A stretch of 64,000 nucleotides of DNA from Gossypium raimondii (GCF_025698545.1 NC_068571.1:46223733-46287732), one strand, 5' to 3'. Counted from the stretch's first letter, positions 12,131-24,361 are shown. The notes: generated by a model from the sequence alone, not told the origin. Translations and numbers: made by a program.

Positions 12131-13054
12131 TGTAGTAGATAAAACTACTTTTTATACTTAACTAGCTCATAGGAAAACAATTTCATTATGTTTTTGTTTA
12201 GTTTTTACTTATAGTACTTAAGCAATAAAATGAAAATTTTTAGTAATTTATATGACCTTGTGGGCCAAAGTAGGCCTCAAGGTAGACTAATAGGACTGGT
12301 GAGTGTACAGGACATTATTCTGAGGCACAAAGATGGTAGACTGCCAGCGATGTTGCAACACGGAGCTTGGATGCAGCAAAACAGTGAACAAAGTACCAAA
12401 GGAGCTGTTTGCCATCAATGTCGCAACATAGGCCAAAGGGTGCCGCAACACCAACGTGACGAGGTTACTTAATGGGCTAAGGGTGTTTTTGTCCACACAA
12501 TGAACTTTAACAGGAAATAGTATGTCGTTTTAGGTCAAAGATTAGCGCCCAAACCTAGGCCTATAAATAGAATTGTTCTAAACACTTTAGGGACAACATT
12601 TTACTTAGTTTAATTTTACTTTCAATTATAATTTAGATTTCCTTCAGTTGTATTTTTTATTTCAGTTTTCTATTTCGTTCTTCGTGGGGATTGGATTGTA
12701 GATCAATCAACTCTTCACAGATTACCATTCGCGCTATTATAATTATATCAAGATTTTTTCTTGATTTTTTCTTAATGTTTATCTTTTCAATCAATTTGCA
12801 TTGCATGTGTTAAATCCATGGGGAACTAATCCAGTAAGGAAGATTAACGAGCGGATGTAGTATTAATTAACATATATGTAGGGTTTTTTAGCAGATCAGT
12901 TGGTTGGGATAAGAATTAATATTAGTTTAGTATCGCCTCCCTTGGGTACGATCATCAGAGTACTCCAATACTTCGTTGTATAAACTATATTACAACCTGA
13001 CCCGTATACTTGCGAACACCGCCTTAATTCCTATGTTTAGTAGCAATATTCTCA
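12131..13054 (+). mobile_element. Athila/Tat-like LTR, copy 1 (about 924 bp)
   Basis: It opens TGTAGTAGATAAAAC at 12131. It carries the block GAGTGTACAGGACA at 12301 and ends shortly after a CCTCCCTTGGGTACGATC block at 12937. The same order of blocks occurs at 50703-51815 and, inverted, at about 63480 onward. The right limit (CTCA, 13054) is approximate and no target duplication was found. The open frames at 12230-12496 on both strands are LTR sequence, not genes. Confidence 0.6.
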
Positions 13055-13946
13055 CTTTTGATGTTGGTATGTCGAGAAGCTGTCATCACCTCATAAATTT
13101 ACCATGCAAAACAAAATAGATATGCAATAATTGAAGTGGTTCGAATTATAGAAATACAAACCGGAAATTCCAAGCTATTCATCGAAAACTTTAGCTTTTC
13201 CTTTCACTCTCGAGTAATCTGAGTCAACGTTAGCTATAGATTAACATAAACATATAATACCATCAATATTAAACCAAATTCACAATCAATTTGCATTTTA
13301 TACAAAATTTTCATTTATTCAATTTAGTCCCTAAAACTAAAATTGGTATATTTTTCGAATTTGAGTTTCGATTTCGAATTTGTTCTCAAATGCATCCTTC
13401 TATAACCTTATATTATCAATAATTACAGAAGTTTTACACAAATTTCAAAATTTATACACTTTAGTCCCTATGTTCAAAACTAGCAATTAAACTTTACAAA
13501 TTAGTCATTTTTCACTTCTAAGCTCAAAATCTAATAATTTAGTACCAAAAACTTCAAGAAATCAACAATGGAAACTTTTAAAAACATTAAAAATTTTACA
13601 AATTGGTACACGAGATAGCTAAATTAAGCTCTTGGGACCTCAAAAACATATAAATTATAAGAAAATGACTAAATTAAACTCACCAATTGGGGGACTAAAG
13701 TTTAGAGCCCTAAATCGATTCCTTCCTCCTCAACAATGGAGGTTTCTATCCTTTGAAGAAAAAAAGAGAAATGTTTTCTCTTTCTTTCCATGTTTTCATA
13801 TATATATTAGTTTACTTTTATAATTTAATATAATTAAAATTTTTAACTTTATTTTAACAAAATAATCCACAAATCTTCCAATATAATTCTAAAATGGTAT
13901 ATTTTTCATTTTATATATTGGTTTAATTGCTATATAAGTCATTAAA

Positions 13947-16900
13947 TGTAATATCCCCTACCCGTATTCGTCGCCGGAATAGGGTATGAGGCATTACCAG
14001 ATTTTACTGAATTAATTTTCCATTATTATGAGTTAAATACTATTCATTTATCGAAATATGTCATGACGTCCCTTGGTTAGGCCTCCGAAGCCCAAAACAT
14101 ACATCGGGACCAAATCGGGATTAAATCGAAACCATAAGAAATTTTTCGCAAAATCCCAAAGTTTTTTTTTTGAACTCAATATAACCCCTTTATAAATTTC
14201 TAACCTTCCTTGCAATTTTAAACCGAGACTAATTCAACACATCCAATCCATTTCAACATATTTTCAAGATAAATTCAAACATATCCATAAGATAACCCCT
14301 TCACATACCAAAACTAAGATTTGTTAGCCATACCAACGGCTAATCTTACATTCATTTCACCTTAATATTTACTTTATTAGCTTATACATGTCATTGATTT
14401 TCAAAATAAAGTTTCTTTATATACTTAGATCTTGAGGTTGATAGTGTGATGCGTCTCCGACCAAATCCAACCTCCGAGCTCTTAACACTACAACACGGGG
14501 GAAAAGGAAACAGGGTAAGCACTTTGTACTTAGTAAGCTCATGTAACAAGAATTATACTTACCTAATATTTTCAATACAATGCAATAAACATTCATACAC
14601 CCATTCAATACATTATTCCCCTATCATGCACAAACTCAACATGCAAATTAGTCCAATAATTTCCATGTATCAATAATATATACCATGATTGATGAGCTCA
14701 TCAATACCATAATTTCCATTCCCTTGTTATTTTTCCATATTTATCCCGTTGAACTACTTCGAATTTCGATGGATTTTCAGGGGTACACTTTAGTGTATAG
14801 ATCCGGGTCCGTCAATTTATATTTATGTGCGCACATTTCCATTTCAGAGAGCACACTCTCGCGAACTCATCCTTACAGCGAGATTACCAGTCCAGGCTAA
14901 ATCCCCTGTAATATAAACTCATAGAGTATTGTCGGGATTACCAGTCCAGGCTAAATCCCCTGCAATGACAATTACTTTAATGAGCTTGGATCTGAATTAC
15001 CAGTCCAGGCTAAATTCAGGCCCTAATTCGGATTACCCATTTGGGCTAAATCCATTTTCCACATATTCTTCGGGAGGGCTATATCAGGATAGGATCACCC
15101 GTCCGGGCTAGATCCTTTTTACCGTCAATTCCTTTTCAGAGATCCATCGAATTTTCCTTTCATTCAACCGGGATCTATTTTCTCTTTTCATCAAGATTAT
15201 CAATATTTCATCAATTATCATACAATAAGCATCCAAATCATATTCACATCAAGAAAATAATTTCAAGCATTTAAGAATATAATTCAAGTTACACGAACTT
15301 ACCTCGATACTTGTTCGTAAATAAAAATCTACTAATCCCGAAATTTTTCTTTTCCTTGATCTAGCTTCGTATTTGAATTTTCTGGATCTAAATAAATAAA
15401 TTTAATCATTAATCTAATACATTTCATGTTCATATGTAACATTGTCAATAATTCCATTATTATTTATAGTGCATTCAAAGTTGTCTCATTGAGTCATAGT
15501 CGTTAAATTATTTATATCTTGAGCTATGGAACTCCAAATTAAGATCCGCTAATTTTCACCGAAACTAGACTCAGATATCTTCTTACTATAAAATTTTTAG
15601 AATTTTTGGTTCATCCAATAAGTACAGTTTATTCTTTAAAGTTTCCCTTGTTTCACTGTTTGACAGTTCGGACCCCTCTTCACTAAAAATTAATTATCTC
15701 ATTGTACAGAATTCGGATGATATTCTCGCTTGTTTTTTTTGAAAATAGACTCATTAAGGATTTTAAATATATAAATTTAAGCCCCTAATTATTTTTATCC
15801 AATTTTTTATGATTTTCCAAATTCAGAACAGTGGAAATCGAATTCATTCTGACCTTGTCTCACAAAATCTATTATATCTTATGATTTACAATTCCATTGC
15901 TTACACCTTTTCTTTTATAAGAAACTAGACTCAATAAGCTTTAATCTCATATTTTATTCATCCTCTAATTCGGTCTCTACAATTTTTGGTGATTTTCAAA
16001 GTTAAACTACTGCTGCTGTCCAAAACTATTTTAGTGCATGATGTTAGTTACATTTTTCCCCTAAGCTTTCAATAAATGATAATTTCATCCATGCTCAATT
16101 AACCTATCAATTGAGCTGATTTTTATAAATTAACACTTTATTATATCACTTTAAACTATTTTATAACCTTTGGAAATCGGAATTTTAGCACTAGACTTTA
16201 ATTCCAAACTTTTCACAATTAAGTCCTACAAATCAATTTCTATTGAAATTACCTAATAAAATCATCTCATAAACAAATTAAAGCTTCAATTTCATTCTAT
16301 TTCATCATAAAATTCCAACACATATTCATAGCAACTTTCAAATTCATTCATAAAATAAAAACTAATGAATTTAGTAATAGGACCTAGTTGTAAAAGTCTT
16401 ATAAACACAAAAATTATAAGAAAAAGGCAAGGATTAACTCACTTGGTGCAAAAATTATGAAAATCAGCTTGAATAAACCCTTAGGACATTTTTGGCTGAT
16501 GAGAATGCAGAAAAATAAAGAGAATTCTAGATATTCCAATTTGGTCCCATTTTTATGTTAGTAAAATTTGTTATTTTCCCATTTTACCCTTATTTCACCA
16601 ATTCTCCTATTTTTCTCAGCTTATGCCGCCCAAAATATCTCCTTTTGGGCTTATTTTCAATTTATGTCCCTCCTCATTTAACAATTGAGCTATTTAATCC
16701 TTCTAGTAACTTTTACATCTTTTTCAATTTAGTCCTTTTCACTTAATTGACTACCCAAACATTAAAATTTTCTAACGAAATTTTAATACCATATTACTAA
16801 CATTTCATAAATATTTATAAAAATATTTTTGACTCAGTTTTATGAGATTGACTCGATACCTTGTTTTACCCAATTTCTTCAATAATTTCTTTTTCTAACT

Positions 16901-17055
16901 AACCACTAAATCGGTAAAATTTTTCTATCGATATTTTCATATGATTTTCCTATCATATCAATATTCATGCAAAAATATTAAAATAATTTTTTCTTTAAAT
17001 TGGATTTGTGGTTACGAAACCACTGTTCCGGTAACCTTTAATTTAGGCCATTACA
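13947..17055 (-). mobile_element. Solo LTR, 3109 bp, with perfect TTAAA target-site duplication, nested in another LTR
   Basis: The ends are TGTAATATCC (13947) and GGCCATTACA (17055). The flanks are TTAAA at 13942-13946 and TTAAA at 17056-17060, which fixes both ends exactly. There is no gag-pol inside. It contains a tandem array at 14882-15117. Blocks at 15540-15720 are the inverted homologue of 38440-38640, so it belongs to the same family as the LTR at 37201. By comparison with that copy it reads on the minus strand (TGTAATGGCC start). Confidence 0.85.
14882..15117. repeat. Tandem array, 5 diverged units of GATTACCAGTCCAGGCTAAAT
   Basis: Units start near 14882, 14936, 14995, 15031 and 15094, with spacings between about 36 and 63 bp. 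The conserved core is GATTACC-(A/C)GTCC-(A/G)GGCTAAATCC. It is an internal repeat of the solo LTR. The core is diverged and the spacing uneven, so it is not a CRISPR array. Confidence 0.75.
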
Positions 17056-17262
17056 TTAAATCTGTGACCAATTATAAATATATAGTTGTGAACCTTTACA
17101 ATTTAGTCCCTGGGCCTTAATTAAATGCACTTTCGACTAAATTACTTGTCAAAAATTCAATTCATCTACAACATAACTTTGTTAAATACTTACGGACTTG
17201 ATTTATGGAAACGGGGTCCCGAAACTGTCTTTTTCGACACCACTAAAAATCAGGTCGTTACA

Positions 17263-18300
17263 AAGTAAATTCAAATTGTATCAAATATAATCAAATTAAA
17301 TCTTGTTCAAAATCAACTTATCTAATTGAGATGAGATTAAATCATCTAATTATATTATAAAAATAATATTAAAAAATTAAAAATTTCAACTTCTTAAAAA
17401 TAATTAAAACAAATGTAAATAAATTAAAAACTCCATCTTTTAATCACTACTTTATTATTATTATTTTGGATACTTCTAATTTATCAATGCTAATAATCTC
17501 TTAATCTTTGGGAAAATAGATAATACTAATTGGATTCAACTAAATCACAACGCACATCAACTTCATGGTGCAAAGTATTATTAATCTTATATTTACATGG
17601 ATATAAAAATAGAGTTGAGAAAACAAAACACACCATTCATCCTAAAATGATTTTAATCTTGCCACTGTAATGTTCCATATTCAACCTTTAAGTTTCGCTT
17701 TATATTAATAATACATATCTTTTAAATATTGTTGTTTGAAAATGATTTAATGTTGAATGGTCTTTATAATGGTAAATTTTAATTTGATTGATATACAATT
17801 AAATGATAATTAATTTAAAATAATATCTAACAATTAATTATTAATATACTTAAATTTGTAATTCAAACCCATAAAAATTATATTATACACATAAAAGTAG
17901 TGTTATGATATTATTAATTGTTATTTATAAAAGTATATCTTAATTTTAATTGATATAATAATTATTATAATAATTAATGATGGTCTGATGGTTAAGGGTG
18001 CTCATTGCCGTAAATGTGGCTTGGGTTCAAATCAAGCTAGTTGTATTTGTTGTTCGGATTAAAATATCTAACGAATGCAATCCTTCCTAAATCTATTCTC
18101 TTACAAATTATAGACTACAATTTTTGATTTGACCGATTCAACTAATCAATTCGATTTTAGCTAAATAAATTATTGAAATCTTATAAAAATTTTAAAAAAT
18201 ATATATAAAATTGAAAATCGATAAATTTAATTATTGATTGGAATAGTGGATTCTTGTCCGAATAAATATATGGACCGACTCCTGCGATCCACTTAGAAGG
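17263..18300. other. AT-rich intergenic tract between the LTR stack and the EMB2759-like gene
   Basis: Very AT-rich with many short A/T runs. Apart from the tRNA-like segment at 17975-18062 nothing recognisable is present. Confidence 0.4.
17975..18062 (+). mobile_element. tRNA-derived SINE-like segment
   Basis: GGTCTGATGGTTAAGGG (17983 on) resembles a pol III A box, and GGGTTCAAATCAAG (18029 on) resembles a B box, spaced about 45 bp apart. There is no acceptor-stem pairing or anticodon arm of a functional tRNA. It is therefore read as a SINE head or LTR-borne tRNA-like module, not a tRNA gene. Confidence 0.45.
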
Positions 18301-18334
18301 TACGATGGATAAGATAGAGTCCGACTCCTCTCCC

Positions 18335-18348
18335 TATAAAAACCCTAG
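18335..18348 (+). promoter_or_regulatory. TATA box overlapping a telo-box (AAACCCTA)
   Basis: TATAAAAACCCTAG combines a TATA element with the telo-box common in plant housekeeping and translation-related promoters. It sits about 720 bp upstream of the coding start of the EMB2759-like gene. A transcription start near 18365 and one or more 5' UTR introns are implied, with a possible donor at 18540 and acceptors ending at 18970 and 19030. Confidence 0.55.
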
Positions 18349-19054
18349 CTCGTCTAGAAGAAAGCTTCCTTCTCGTTCAATCCAGTATATTGCCAAGAAA
18401 ATTGAAGAGTAAAATTAGTTATTTTTAGTTATTATGTAGCACCATATCACTTGATACAAAAAGATAAATAAGAAAAAAGTTATCCACATTTACAGGCTGT
18501 TTGTCGGAGACGAACTGAAGATATCAATTAATGCCTTAGGTTAGTTTCTTATCTCCTTATCCTCTGTTTGATTTTTAATTGAAATAATAAGGAATTTACT
18601 TAATTTACATGGAAATGGGTTAAATTTTAATAGCTTCAAATCCTGCTTATCTTCATTTTCTTCTTTTGAATGCAAATTTGAAACTAATAGAATTTTCTTT
18701 GATGCCCTGCAACTCAACTAAGTATCATTTTTTGCCTCGCACTCTTTCCTTTTATTTTAGTATAAATTTCACTGTTCTATATTCGAAATTTTCACGCTAT
18801 GTAAGAACAAAATGGAATTCTTTACCTGTACTGTTTCTGGCCGTGGCCCATATCGTTCTAGTAGGGGTCACTTAGGGTACCTTCTTTGCTTTTGGTTCTC
18901 CTCAGTTTCAAATCATTGTTAGTATAATTTCCAGTTTACCTGATGCTACCAATCTCTTTTGATGTTGCAGGACATCATGGGTTGATTGTGTTAATGTTCT
19001 TTGTTTACGCCTTGTTAAATAATTGTTCAGGTGCTTAAGGTGGAGGTTTAGACA

Positions 19055-21912
19055 ATGGTGTTGTTGACTCATCAATTGCAGGTATTCTAAGAAAACTTTG
19101 GACTAAAACTAGTAGGTTACAAGTTAATGGGATCAAGATATTGAATAAAAGTTCTTTAGAAACAAGAGCTTGATGGCTGAGTTAAAAAGTTCCCACCTGA
19201 CAGTGCTTAGGTCCGATGAATCCATGAAGTGATAAAATCCTGTTCTGGAGGCTCTCTTATGAACTGCTTTGAAGATTATTTGTCTTTTTGAGAAGAGTCT
19301 TATTTGTTTTCATCTATTAACATAGAGATCTCAGCTTTCTTTTAGTATTCATCTGAAAACTTGTAAGTGTGTTGTTCATTTTATTGGATTTCAGGATTCA
19401 CATATATCATTTCCATCAAGGCCTTTATCAAGGGGGAAAGGTTTGACATTAAAGCGACATGTAGTTACAGTTCATATGCTTGGGAGAAGAGAGAGGGGCA
19501 TATCAAGGCACTCTGTTTGTTCAAGGTAACCAACTTCTCCCCTATGATTACGCAATGTTCAGTGTTGGTAGCTTGTCACTTAGTATGATACTTAGTTCGA
19601 TAACTTTGAGGCTATATTTGGAAGTGCTGATCCTGAAAGGACTATGCTTTTAAATGAGCATACTGAATTCATTTTGGGAAAGAAAACCTATAACGCTTAT
19701 TAAAATATTTGTTTCCTTCCCCCCGATTTGTCAATTCTTTTTTTTAGTTTTATCATAATCTAGATTTAGAAGCAAATTTACAAACTGAATGAAGGGAGGT
19801 GGGGAATCAATGATTTTCAACGAGTGTCTATAAAAAAGTAGGCTGGTTTGTTCATTTCTGAGCTGACATAAGAAAAGAAGCCTTTCAGTTTTCCTAACCT
19901 TATTTATTGCATAGGGAGAAGTCCCATTCCTTTTGCTATCTGTAAATTGCTTTGATCTTGTTGGTTATATTAAATATCAGTGATGTTGAATACACAGCGT
20001 AGAACTTGTGGCGCACAAAACTTCATCAAGATAATTTTAGGTTGATGTGATGTGAGTTTGTGAATGTGAAGAATTGTTATTGCTCTGCTGATTGGCAAAA
20101 AACAACCAATTGGTTCAATGATACTTATTCTCTTAAAATACAGGTCTCTGCAATCTTGTTTTCTTGTCACTGATGTCTTTTTCCTCTGATAACATTTCTT
20201 GCCTCCGCATTCTTTTTGTTTTCTTTACTTGTGAGGATGGGAAAGATGGTTTTGCTTCGCATGGTGTGCCAATAGAGCGGGCCCAAACATTGTCTTTGAT
20301 CTTTTATGGAATTGCTTGTCAGTGCGATTTTATTCTTTCCAAATAAATAACTTTTGGTTGTGAAACAGAATAAATTTATTCTCTTCTAAAAATTTTATGC
20401 GACTTTCGCAATGAACACTGGTAAAGGGAAACAGCTTTGCATTTTGAAAAGGATGTGAACTAGTTTTCCTTTCATTTTCTTCAAGTCCTTCCTTTTTCAT
20501 CTTATGCATTGTAAACATATAATTTAGATGTATTATTGCAGTATAGGGGCTCCTCATACCTGTGGTTCAAAAGTAAAAAATGTTGGAATTTCAACCTTCA
20601 AAGGCAGTGGTCAGAATAATGAATCGAGAGGCAGAACAAATAATGCATTTCTTTCCAAGAATACTATTAAAGTTTCTTATGTGCCAAAAGACAGGGAAGA
20701 GACCATGATAGAATCTTCAAATGTTCATAATGTTCCACTTGCCTATGCCTCGGAAACAAGTGAGAACCATTTGGGGTCCCCTGCTATTCAGAAATTATTC
20801 AAGAAATGGATAATGATATTGCTCTCACAATCCCCACATCAAGTGATGGATGAAGTTATGGGAGTTGGACCTCCCCCAAGGGACACATCAGAAACTCAAA
20901 TTGGCACCCAAAGCAATGGAAAAAGCGAGATCCTAAAGATGGTTTGGAGCCATTTCTGGGATATGGATGTAACCATTAAATTACCCATATTATTATTGTA
21001 AGTATTTCTTCCATGAAAGGCATTATCTCTCTGTGTCCTTGTAGATATTCCTTGCTATACTATGATTTATTAAGGCTTTGTTTTTAAATATTTGTGATAT
21101 GATATAGATGCACAATGCCTTTTCTCAAGAAAAAAGTGAGAACAAATTATTTTTTGACTGTGTTAAGGGCTTTTGGTATTGCTCTGATCAACTGTTGCTG
21201 AGGTAGCTGTTTACCTTGTTTGGATTCTGTCATTATCAGTTTTGCCTATCTATCCTCTAGATGATCAATTCAATGTTTACTGATATCATATGTTGTATGT
21301 GTCAAATTGTAACTTCGAATCATTCTCTATATTAGTACTTTCTGTCAGTCTTGCTTTGAATGCCATCCCGTCTCATTAAATTGTAACGTTATTTTGATAA
21401 CCAATGCCGTGGATAATTTATTTGATGATCTTTAGATGAAAAAAATGCAATTATACATGTATGTACATTGCTAAGAAATGCATTTCCGTGTCTGCAGTAT
21501 TCCATTGTACATGGCTGTCAGTTTGATTTATGGGGCTGAAGTTTCAAAGGAGTTAACTCCTCTATGGGTATTTGGGCCTCTAATTGTGGCTCTTTACATC
21601 AGGATTCTCAGAGGGTTGTGTGCACTCTATGTTTTGTGCTTGAAGCAGACACTTCAAATTGTTGGGAACTTACCGACTTATTACGTCGTGGCTTATAATT
21701 ATATTGCACATGGAAAGCTGAAGGAAGAAGTAAGAGCTCGTGTGTGGCAACCAGTGGTAAACATAAAGAACTTGGACTACAAGGAGCTATCTAGAAGAAA
21801 GATGAAAGATTTCCAAGAGTGGATGATGGAGAATTATGTGGACATTGTGGAATCGGTATGGCCATATTATTGCAGAACCATCAGATTTCTGAAGAGGGCT
21901 AACATCATTTAG
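19055..21912 (+). CDS. EMB2759: EMB2759-like plastid membrane protein, 4 coding exons
   Basis: Coding exons are 19055-19081, 19395-19525, 20542-20997 and 21498-21912 (1029 nt, 342 aa), all GT-AG and in frame. The first exon encodes only nine residues (MVLLTHQLQ). Residues 1 to about 60 are Ser/Arg-rich with no acidic run, as in a plastid transit peptide. The middle is hydrophilic up to SPAIQKLFKKW. Two or more hydrophobic segments follow at about residues 195-217 and 226-255, then a conserved charged tail (RARVWQPVVNIKNLDYKELS, ending SVWPYYCRTIRFLKRANII). I recognise this as the family of Arabidopsis EMBRYO DEFECTIVE 2759, whose loss arrests embryos and whose biochemical role is unknown. The name is from memory and should be confirmed by alignment. 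No frame damage is visible. The short first exon explains why a single-frame scan misses the start. Confidence 0.7.
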
Positions 21913-22230
21913 GATTTGGATTCTGATACGAGATAAGTCTTAGGTGAGATGAAAAGAGTGACATTCAAGTTCAACCTCGAAAATATTTGAAATTTTGGAA
22001 CAGAGCTAGCAATTATGATGATGATGATGATGTAGAGAACTGGTTTTGTTAAAGCTCAACTCAAGGCTGTTTTATTTTTGCTTGTATTTTGATATACATG
22101 GTGATGTTATGTAGTAGAAGGTGGTTTGCTTTTGCGTGGGATGGTTCATTCCTTGTAACAGCTTCTTATCCGTTTTTCTTCTGGTTCGGAGTTGTATACA
22201 GTCATTTTAACTTGAAATTTCCTAGATTTT
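21913..22230 (+). other. 3' UTR of the EMB2759-like gene with a short GAT repeat
   Basis: After the TAG the sequence stays non-repetitive for about 300 bp. It contains a GATGATGATGATGATGATG run near 22016-22033. The mRNA end is probably between 22100 and 22230. Confidence 0.45.
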
Positions 22231-22249
22231 GCCAATCATTTTGAAAATA

Positions 22250-22740
22250 GAGGCAAACACCCAAAAGCTCAATCTCAGAGGTATGAATTCCACTGTTGTT
22301 CTCGCAAATTAGAAAAATTACAACCAAAACACTATAGAACAAGTATATCTGACCCATTAGCGAAATTCAAATTTTCTCAAACCTAAACTGAGAAGACAAT
22401 TTTTTCACAGAACCCCTCTCTAAATTTGTCAAAGGCATAAAATTTTCTTCTCAACTTCCTACGTGCGGTTAAGTCTGGAACATGTCACCTTGCAATGCAT
22501 TTCCAATGGGATCCAAGAATTTTAGGGTAAATTTACTAAGATCAGAACGCATTTAGAAATACCTCGATCCAAATTTAACAGCTTAAGTTATGATCATTTT
22601 AGCAAAAAATTTTCAAACAGAAATACTTTTTAGAAATTCAATACGGAATTGGAAGTCACTTTAGCCATCAATTTCTATTCTTTAAGCTTAAGTTTTAGAA
22701 TTTTATATTACATACAAGTTTATTAGATATTAAATAATTT
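22250..22740. other. Intergenic; nothing recognisable
   Basis: AT-rich sequence with stops in all frames lies between the 3' end of the EMB2759-like gene and the LINE fragment. Confidence 0.4.
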
Positions 22741-22749
22741 TATATGTTC

Positions 22750-23490
22750 ATTTGATTAGTCTCTCCAAAAGTCTATAAGCTGCCCTTTATCAACTTCTCA
22801 TATGACACCCTGTTTGACATCTTTCTAGGCCGTACTAATTCCTTTCCATAGTCGCGAACAGTTATCAACATAGAGATCATCAGGGAGAGTGCCAACCTAT
22901 TTGTATTTGGACCGGAGTATTTGCACCCATAGATGATCCAATTTGAGAATCAAATTGAAACCAATGAACGCCGCATTCTGTAGGCATAAACTTTTGAATC
23001 CAAGGCAACCGGTTTTTACAGGTTGGCAGATATCGTCCCATTTGACAAGGTTAATCTTCCGTTTATGACCCTAAATGAAATTACGAATAATTTTCTCCAT
23101 TTCCAGCGAAACACTTTCGGGAATGACAGCCAACTGCGTTGCATAAATGGGAATAGCTGCAAGGACTGCTTTAGCCAAAGTAATCCTCCCAGCAAGCGAG
23201 AGAGTTTTTGCTTTCCAACCAGCAGGCTTTTGTCCCATGTTCGAGATAAAATACTGAAAGGTTGCCTTCGTTACACGTTGTAGAGTAAGGGAACACCTAG
23301 GTACATACCAAGATTACTCACGTAGTCCTTAGAGACACATTCTTAGAAAAGAAAACCCAAGTCTTTTGACAGCTTACCTTGTACCCAGAGTACATACCAA
23401 AAGTGCTTAGAACAGATCTCACAGTGACCATCTGATCTACATATGCCTCAGTAAACAGGATTAAATCGTCGGCAAAAATTAAATTATCAG
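22750..23490 (-). pseudogene. LINE (L1-type) reverse-transcriptase fragment, decayed
   Basis: Read on the minus strand, 23475-23445 encodes ADDLILFTEA, the FADD catalytic box of plant L1-type reverse transcriptase lacking its first residue. It is followed by a DQMVTV...STFGMYSG-like stretch and a KTWVFFSKN-like stretch, then decays with stops and frame changes. The fragment starts abruptly at the catalytic box and lacks the endonuclease and most fingers/palm sequence. The plus-strand open frame at 23023-23283 is its antisense shadow. Confidence 0.7.
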
Positions 23491-23499
23491 GTGAATTAA

Positions 23500-24334
23500 A
23501 TAAAAATTTTAGAATAGTTCAATAATTAAATTATAATTTTTTTTTAAGTAATTGAGTAAAACTACTCATAGATTAGTCAGAGACGAAATTATTTTCCTTT
23601 CTGTTTCCTTTATTTAATTTCTTCTGATTGTGGAAAGAGGAATGCTAGACTCGTTGGATGATCTAAGTACGCTGAGTGTTGATGTTTTTTCTCTATAGAA
23701 CTAATAATATGATCATAATTAATTGATTTATTTCTAAAATTTCCTTTATAAATTCCTGACCACCGCTCTCATCTCTCTCTTCACCCGTCCCCGCCGCCAA
23801 ACAAGCCTCTCGCGCCACCACTTTGTCTCAGCCTCGTCTTTCTCTTCCTCCTATTTTATCCCTCTCCCTCTTCTCCTCCTTCAGTCCCGGACCCAAACCC
23901 TCTCTTACCTTCAAGTTTTCCGACAGAGCAGGAAATTAAGTAAGGTAATTTTTGAAACCCAAGCTTTTGTTGAAGATTTGTACTTGAGTCATTATCTGGT
24001 CTCTGCCTCTGCATCACTTTGCTATATTTGCTTTTCAGTTTCCTGCTTGTTAGACTGATATCACCGCTATTTTCCGTTATATTGCTATTTGCACCGGTGT
24101 ATAGTTTTACACTCCTTTGTATCTTTTTGTACAAAAATTACAATTATATCAATAAATTCAACTATTAGAGCTTTAAAATATTAATCGTACAAATACATAC
24201 GAACCGATGTAAGTGGATCTCTCCCCATATATATACATATCCAGACATACTTTTCATTTTGTTAATGGTACTTTGGGCCTTTGTTATGCTTCTTATGTGT
24301 TAATAAATGAAAATGAATCTGGGTTTGGTGCAGG
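23500..24334 (+). promoter_or_regulatory. Promoter and 5' UTR with probable intron of the PPR gene
   Basis: A CT-rich tract at 23760-23930 looks like the start of the transcript. A donor (TAAG|GTAATT, intron from 23945) and an acceptor (GGTGCAG, ending at 24333) frame a 389-bp 5' UTR intron. The acceptor lies 28 nt before the coding ATG. Inferred from splice-site quality. Confidence 0.5.
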
Positions 24335-24361
24335 TTGTTTGTCATTACCATTTATCTGAAA

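Larger units (their letters stand above)
10610..17262 (-). mobile_element. Disrupted gypsy-like LTR hosting two later LTR insertions
   Basis: The segments 10610-12130, 13055-13946 and 17056-17262 read like parts of one minus-strand LTR. The right edge is GGTCGTTACA (17253-17262), which is TGTAACGACC in reverse. 10640-10870 carries the TATCGATA cluster. 10880-11370 is the inverted homologue of 1440 back to 740. The left end is lost near 10600. Two separate LTRs sit inside it at 12131-13054 and 13947-17055. The joining of the pieces across the insertions is inferred from composition and from the clean reconnection at 13946/17056. Small open frames in it are not genes. Confidence 0.55.

Noticed and set aside
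14882..15117. CRISPR-like array
   Set aside because: Repeats are diverged, spacing varies from about 36 to 63 bp, and the tract lies inside a plant solo LTR.
13947..17262. LTR with right end at CGTTACA (17262)
   Set aside because: The flanks TTAAA and AAGTA do not match; taking the end at 17055 gives a perfect TTAAA duplication, so 17056-17262 belongs to the host LTR.
17975..18062. Functional tRNA gene
   Set aside because: Box A and B words exist but acceptor, D and anticodon stems do not pair; no terminator-like T run directly follows.
24335..24361. Upstream extension of the PPR protein by nine residues
   Set aside because: The extension begins with TTG right after a splice acceptor; the first ATG in the exon is 24362, so the annotated start is 24362.
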